Origin: JAABSQ01 sp964573705
GTDB lineage: Bacteria; Desulfobacterota; Desulfobacteria; Desulfobacterales; Desulfococcaceae
Direction of reading: 5' to 3'
DNA: 10,136 nt
Assembly (NCBI GenBank): GCA_964573705.1
Contig: CAZNLT010000199.1
Coordinates: forward strand, 1-10,136
Shown here: positions 6,870 to 10,136 of the stretch, piece after piece
How positions within the stretch are numbered: the first letter of the stretch is position 1
Layout of the letters: every line of letters begins with the position of its first letter
Made by a program: the position numbers and the translations under genes
Notes under the pieces: model-generated
The model's database searches: none
What the model saw: only the letters and a program-made list of their open reading frames with translations
What the model was told of the DNA's origin: nothing

Positions 6870-7028
6870 TTATGTTGGAAAATTCGAAAAGCCGCTTCCC
6901 CTCATTTCTCCTGTCCCTGTCACAGCTTTTTCTTCAGTATTTCCTCGCACCGTTTGAAATGGGGCTCTACACCGGGCACGCAAGTCCTTTGAATCGCCGC
7001 CGCCTTCAATAAAAATCCTTGCTTTCAC
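6870..7028 (-). pseudogene. Truncated 5' remnant of a DUF4276-like gene
   Basis: A GTG at 7028 overlaps the ATPase stop codon as GTGA, and the reading begins VKARIFIEGGGDSKDLRARC. This matches my memory of the N-terminus of DUF4276 proteins, which commonly follow an AAA ATPase gene. After about residue 24 the similarity fades and the frame ends at 6870, giving 52 residues instead of the roughly 200 or more usual for the family. In another frame the sequence at about 6920-6955 reads FKRCEEILKKKL before a stop, which could be the shifted continuation of the first helix. The rest of the family pattern is not found further downstream. I read this as a gene broken by a frameshift plus loss of its 3' part. 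In intact pairs this protein is thought to be the ATPase partner; its biochemical role is not established here. Confidence 0.6.
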
Positions 7029-7976
7029 CAGCGGGTCCCTCCGATGTCGCCACGCATCCATAATTGACCGAGCCGGTATTTGTTCAGCATCTCCTGTAAT
7101 TGTTCATCCTCGACAAGCCGCTCCATCCGGGTCCGGTGATCATGCTTTTCCACCACCACCACCGACTCCGGCTGCTCGGTCATGGCGTCCACCAGAATGT
7201 CGGAATGGGTGGTGACAATCAACTGCATCCGCTCCAAGGCTTCCACCAGTAAATCGGCAATCTTAGGAAGAATATCCGGATGCAATCCGAGTTCAGACTC
7301 CTCGATACAGACCAGGGGCGGGGGATCGGGATCACATAAGATGGCCAGGAGACACGAATAACGGAGTGTTCCGTCCGAAAGCCGGCTGGCGGGGATCATA
7401 AAATCCTGTTCCGTCAGGAACACCTCCACCGTACCGCCTTTGACGCGGACGTCAAAATCGTCCAGTTCCGCATACAGATCGCGCAGGTGCTCGACAATGG
7501 TGTTTTTGGCCCGAGGAACCCCTCGAAGATGGTTCAGGAACAATCCGAAATTTGAGAAATTCTCTTCCAATCGATCGCCCGGCAAATCCAAGGGCTGGGG
7601 TACACGAGATACCGATGACCGCCCGAACGACCACTCGCGGTAAATTCGAACTCTGCTGTACATTTGTGCAAGCTGGCTCAGCGCGGGATACCGGTCAGGG
7701 TCTTTTCGCTGAGAGAGAATGGATGGCGGCGTCGATTTTGGCATATTCGTTTGCCGCGCCCTTCCAGATCCATTCCCGCACCCCGCCGCCGGTCCCCCGC
7801 ATGGGCGCGGTGAGTTTGCCGGGGCATGAGCGGAGTAACCCGATGGCGTCCACCAAGTTGGATTTGCCGGAGCCGTTGGGGCCGATCAGGACGTTCAGGG
7901 GCCTTAGGGGCAAAGGCAAAGAATCAGGGCCGAATGACAGGAGCCCTTGCAATATGATTTCATGGATCAGTATCAC
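7025..7976 (-). pseudogene. AAA (AAA_21-like) ATPase gene, broken by internal deletion and frameshift
   Basis: Two overlapping frames together encode an ABC/SMC-like AAA ATPase. The N-terminal part starts at GTG 7976 (ILIHEIILQGLLSFGPDS), with Walker A GPNGSGKS at residues 32-39 and GGGVREWIWKGA, and stops at 7695. The C-terminal part is in another frame, open from about 7744 to 7025. It has SILSQRKDPDRYP, YREWSFGR, the signature-like RLSDGTLRYSCLLAIL, Walker B LVCIEESELGLHPD, the switch motif VTTHSD, and an IGGTRW end. Intact relatives, as I recall them, have about 75 more residues between the WKGA segment and SILSQRKDP, so both a deletion and a frame change seem to lie around 7710-7745. Neither half alone would be a functional ATPase. 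The gene follows a 53-codon ORF by 7 bases and overlaps the DUF4276-like remnant by GTGA. A start upstream of 7976 in this frame is possible but less family-like. Confidence 0.75.
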
Positions 7977-7983
7977 TATTTTT

Positions 7984-8145
7984 CTATATCCCTTTTGGCC
8001 CAAAACAGGCAATGGTTTCACCGCTGACCATTTCCAGGCACCGATTTCCATTGCGGAATGCCTCTTTGACAAGGATCTTCTGGTGAACCCATAGAAGTTT
8101 CCATTGTACCTCGACGAGGTTGTATTTCTGGTGTACTTTGCTCAC
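7984..8145 (-). CDS. Small hypothetical protein, 53 residues, coupled to the RhuM gene
   Basis: This small frame starts with GTG at 8145, overlapping the RhuM stop as GTGA, and ends at TAG 7984-7986, seven bases before the ATPase GTG. It begins MSKVHQKYNLVEVQWKLLWV and ends in GETIACFGPKGI. It has no signal peptide; two aromatic/hydrophobic beta-like or amphipathic stretches (YNLVEVQWKLLWV and CLEMVSGETIACF) suggest a small folded domain. I do not recognise the family. The tight fit between two genes of one cassette, with a coupling overlap, is the main support for translation. It could instead be the remains of a longer gene, since its neighbour downstream is broken. Its base composition is lower in GC than the surrounding genes. 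A role as a partner of RhuM or the ATPase is a guess from position alone. Confidence 0.5.
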   Translation of the reverse strand: MSKVHQKYNLVEVQWKLLWVHQKILVKEAFRNGNRCLEMVSGETIACFGPKGI

Positions 8146-9158
8146 GTCTCGTCCTCGATATCTTGGATCATCCGGTCAAAATCGCTTTCGAATATTCGGT
8201 CTTGCACCACGCGGTACTTCTCGAATTCGCTTTCGGCGAATTCCCGGGCCATTTTCGCGGTGATCTGCCCTTTGTCCCGAAGGATTTCCCGGTCGTCGAA
8301 TTCCAGGAAACGATCGATCCGCTCGGCCCAATCCTCCATGGTCATGGGGATTTTCCGGCGGGCGCGATCTTCGGCCAAATCCAGGAAGGCGTTGACCAGC
8401 CGGCCGAGAGATTCCAGCTCTTTCCGGGTCAGGTAGTTTTTGGCGATGGAAACGTCGGATTTCAGGATTTTGCCATCCGGGGCCTTTTCCCAGGAGGTGA
8501 GGCCCATCTGGTCCTTGGCGGCATCGGCCCGTTTCATGACGATTTCGGCGGCGGTGTGGCCGTGGATGGCGAAGTGAAGCTTGTTCTGGACCTTGGCGAA
8601 AAAGTCCCGGGTGGTCGGGGCGTCCTTGTTGTAGTCGATGGCGGTGGCGTAGATGTCGGTGATTTTCTGGTAAAACCGGCGCTCGCTGAGCCGAATTTCC
8701 CGGATTTCCTCCAGCAGACGCTCGAAATAGTCTTCGCCGAGGAACGCGCCGTTTTCCATGCGCTTCCGGTCCAGGACGTAGCCTTTGATAGCGTATTCCC
8801 GGAGAACTTGGGTAGCCCATTGGCGAAATTGGGTGGCGCGGACGGAGTTGACCCGGTAGCCGACGGAGATGATGCCGTCGAGGTTGTAAAATTGGGTGTT
8901 GTATCGCTTGCCGTCCGCAGCAGTTATCCGGAATTTCCGGATAACTGAATCTTCTTTCAATTCGCCGCTTTGGAAGATGTTTTTCAGGTGTTCGCTGATG
9001 GTTCGGACGTCAACGTCGAATAGGGTTGCCATGAGCTTCTGGGAGAGCCAGATGGTTTCGTTTTCGTAGCGGACTTCGATGCCCTGTTCGCCGCTCTGAG
9101 CGGTAAATATCAGGAATTCGGCGGTGCTGTTGCGGATTTCAAGCGATCTTTTTTTCAT
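8142..9158 (-). CDS. rhuM: RhuM family protein (Virulence_RhuM, COG3943-like)
   Basis: This 338-residue protein appears complete and of normal length for the RhuM family, named after the rhuM gene of Salmonella pathogenicity island 3. The N-terminal third resembles phage antirepressor-like domains: IWLSQKLMATLFDVDVRTIS, then FYNLDGIISVGYRVNS and the ATQFRQWATQVLREYAIKGY segment. The middle and C-terminal parts are helical and charged, with the family's FFAKVQNKLHFAIHGHTAAE and LTRKELESLGRLVNAFLDLA. There is no signal peptide, so it is probably cytoplasmic and possibly DNA-binding. Its biochemical activity is not established in the family. The ATG at 9158 follows GGAGG by 10 bases; an earlier ATG at 9284 would lie within the lyase gene. 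It sits 52 bases after the lyase gene and couples to a 53-codon ORF by GTGA. RhuM genes are often found in mobile or accessory regions, which fits the ATPase cassette behind it. Confidence 0.88.
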   Translation of the reverse strand: MKKRSLEIRNSTAEFLIFTAQSGEQGIEVRYENETIWLSQKLMATLFDVDVRTISEHLKNIFQSGELKEDSVIRKFRITAADGKRYNTQFYNLDGIISVGYRVNSVRATQFRQWATQVLREYAIKGYVLDRKRMENGAFLGEDYFERLLEEIREIRLSERRFYQKITDIYATAIDYNKDAPTTRDFFAKVQNKLHFAIHGHTAAEIVMKRADAAKDQMGLTSWEKAPDGKILKSDVSIAKNYLTRKELESLGRLVNAFLDLAEDRARRKIPMTMEDWAERIDRFLEFDDREILRDKGQITAKMAREFAESEFEKYRVVQDRIFESDFDRMIQDIEDET

Positions 9159-9210
9159 GGTTCGTCCGCCTCCGGGGAGAGGGCTTCGAAGAGGTTTCAA
9201 AAGTGATCCT

Positions 9211-10136
9211 TCAATTTGGAAAAACAGATAAATTCTTAATCCAGCCCGCCAATCCGTCCACATCCTTATCCAACCGCCGATCAAACTTCAAAACAGAAGA
9301 TCGCTTTCGAATCTCACCAAGAAACGCTTTCCCTTGGGATGAGATCCGGTCTTCCTCCCGAAGCGCGGCCGCATTGGAGACGGCGATCAACAGCGTCGCC
9401 ACCACCTGCTGAAGCAAAGTGACCACCTCCCGGGCGGAAAGGGCCGCATTCAGCCCCATGCTGACTTTGTCCTGATTGTGGACCTCGGTGGGCCGGGAGG
9501 TCACCGTATCCGGGGCGGTGCGTTGAATGGCCCGGGCGGTCAGGGCGCTGCAGGTGATCTGAAGGGCCTTGAGCCCGCATCCGTTGTATCCGACCAGGCT
9601 TTCGGGAAGGCCGCTGTTGAGCCGGGAGTCGACCATGAGGGCGAATTGGCGGTCGATCAAGTCGGCGACCGAAGCGGCGGCGTTTTTGAGAAGGTCCATG
9701 GCCAGGGCCACATGGCCGCCGTAGAAATTGCCCGCAAAGATGGTCTCGCCGGTGTCCGGGTCGACGATCGGGTTGTCATTGACGCTGTTCAGCTCCCGCT
9801 CGATCTGCTGTTCGGCCCAGGTCAGGGCGTCCTGGGTCGCGCCGATTACCTGGGGGGCGCAGCGAATAGAGTACGGGTCCTGCACCATACGGCCGCTTTC
9901 GTCTCCGGAATCCATAAGTCCGCTGCCGGAGAGTGCTTCCTGAATGGCGGCGGCCGAGGCGATCTGGCCGGGGTGGCCCTTGAGCCGGTGGGCGGTGGGA
10001 TGAAAGGCCTGGGATCGGCCCAAAAGAACCTCGGCGGTGAGGGCGGTGGAGCGTTCGCAAAAAGAGAGGGTTCGCTCCAGAGCCTGGACGGCGATCGCCC
10101 CGATCACCGCCATCACCGATGTTCCGTTCATGATGG
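9211..10136 (-). CDS. HAL/PAL/TAL-family aromatic amino acid ammonia-lyase, C-terminal part
   Basis: This is the C-terminal 300-odd residues of an MIO-type lyase, an enzyme class that removes ammonia (or shifts it, in aminomutases) from histidine, phenylalanine or tyrosine. The frame is open to the right edge; the codon before the MNGTSVM segment is Ile, so this methionine is internal. About 200 residues, including the Ala-Ser-Gly that forms the MIO cofactor and the substrate-selectivity loop, lie outside the window. Counting from that methionine, active-site elements are VQDPYSIRCAPQ at 83-94 with Arg90, NSVNDNPI at 115-122, GNFYGGH at 134-140 and HNQDKVSMG at 218-226. HNQD is the pattern of PAL/TAL and related enzymes, whereas histidine ammonia-lyases have a Glu there, so hutH is not assigned. 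The enzyme would be a cytoplasmic tetramer. RhuM follows on the same strand after 52 bases. Confidence 0.88.
   Translation of the reverse strand, partial: IMNGTSVMAVIGAIAVQALERTLSFCERSTALTAEVLLGRSQAFHPTAHRLKGHPGQIASAAAIQEALSGSGLMDSGDESGRMVQDPYSIRCAPQVIGATQDALTWAEQQIERELNSVNDNPIVDPDTGETIFAGNFYGGHVALAMDLLKNAAASVADLIDRQFALMVDSRLNSGLPESLVGYNGCGLKALQITCSALTARAIQRTAPDTVTSRPTEVHNQDKVSMGLNAALSAREVVTLLQQVVATLLIAVSNAAALREEDRISSQGKAFLGEIRKRSSVLKFDRRLDKDVDGLAGWIKNLSVFPN

Larger units (their letters stand above)
6567..7024. other. Region without an intact gene, between the fusion operon and the ATPase cassette
   Basis: About 460 bases hold no intact gene. They must carry the minus-strand promoter of the fusion operon, unless transcription reads through from the ATPase cassette. 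The best promoter-like pair I see is TTGAAT and TACAGA spaced by 17 bases near 6650-6680 on the minus strand; it is weak and not claimed. The stretch also holds a plus-strand coding-like remnant (6714-6850), an imperfect palindrome (6773-6792) and the truncated DUF4276-like gene (from 7028). CGGTTTT at 6641 and AAAACCG at 6666 could pair across an 18-base loop, but this is not convincing as a terminator. The mixture of remnants suggests past insertion and loss. Confidence 0.6.

Noticed and set aside
6706..6957. Plus-strand open frame of 83 codons with a TTG start behind a purine-rich site
   Set aside because: Its second half is antisense to the DUF4276-like remnant and the peptide is not protein-like; the neighbouring frame of the same DNA looks more coding.
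6857..7012. Plus-strand frame of about 51 codons with a hydrophobic middle (FLLSLSQLFLQYFLAPF)
   Set aside because: It has no ribosome-binding site and lies antisense to the DUF4276-like remnant; the hydrophobicity is explained by the Lys/Glu-rich codons on the other strand.
7695..7744. Programmed ribosomal frameshift joining the two ATPase frames
   Set aside because: There is no slippery heptamer at the overlap, and the family region expected at the junction is missing, so decay is the simpler explanation.
8163..8948. Plus-strand open frame of 261 codons opposite RhuM
   Set aside because: It is antisense to the RhuM gene, which has family-wide similarity over its full length; the Val/Gly/Asp-rich product is a shadow.

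Overview
The window is one densely packed stretch of a bacterial chromosome, moderately GC-rich. Most genes lie on the minus strand with short gaps or 4-base overlaps. The gene set (an NDH-2-type flavoprotein, a TVP38/FAD-reductase fusion, an S49 lipoprotein peptidase, an MIO-type ammonia-lyase) and the protein style suggest a Gram-negative anaerobe, perhaps a Desulfobacterota relative. That placement is inference; there is no marker gene here.

Left edge: the 3' part of a plus-strand NDH-2-like FAD/NAD(P)H oxidoreductase (2-805) ends 21 bases before a convergent minus-strand block. Read in its own direction (6566 down to 827), that block looks like a four-gene operon. First comes a 733-residue fusion of a TVP38/TMEM64 membrane domain and a mercuric-reductase/lipoamide-dehydrogenase-like flavoprotein. 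Then come an SppA-type (S49) peptidase with a lipoprotein signal, an M3-like zinc peptidase joined to it by an ATGA overlap, and a 324-residue protein of unknown family. Envelope location, proteolysis and redox chemistry recur, which suggests cell-envelope quality control, but no common pathway is proven.

Middle: 6567-7024 has no intact gene. It holds the upstream region of the fusion gene, a plus-strand stretch that looks like a small frameshifted coding remnant, and the truncated start of a DUF4276-like gene.

Right: a minus-strand accessory cassette runs from 9158 to about 6870: an intact RhuM-family gene, a 53-codon ORF starting on a GTGA overlap, an AAA (AAA_21-like) ATPase gene that appears broken by an internal deletion and frameshift, and the DUF4276-like remnant, also starting on a GTGA overlap. 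ATPase plus DUF4276 is a recurrent accessory pair that resembles defence-type ATPase/effector modules; here it looks decayed. The cassette lies 52 bases downstream of a partial HAL/PAL/TAL-family aromatic amino acid lyase gene that runs off the right edge.

The most interesting observations are the four-part RhuM/small ORF/ATPase/DUF4276 arrangement and its decay, the Tyr-for-His change in the fusion reductase, the S49 enzyme built as a lipoprotein, a perfect 22-base palindrome inside the unknown gene, and a strong hairpin just inside the M3 peptidase gene.
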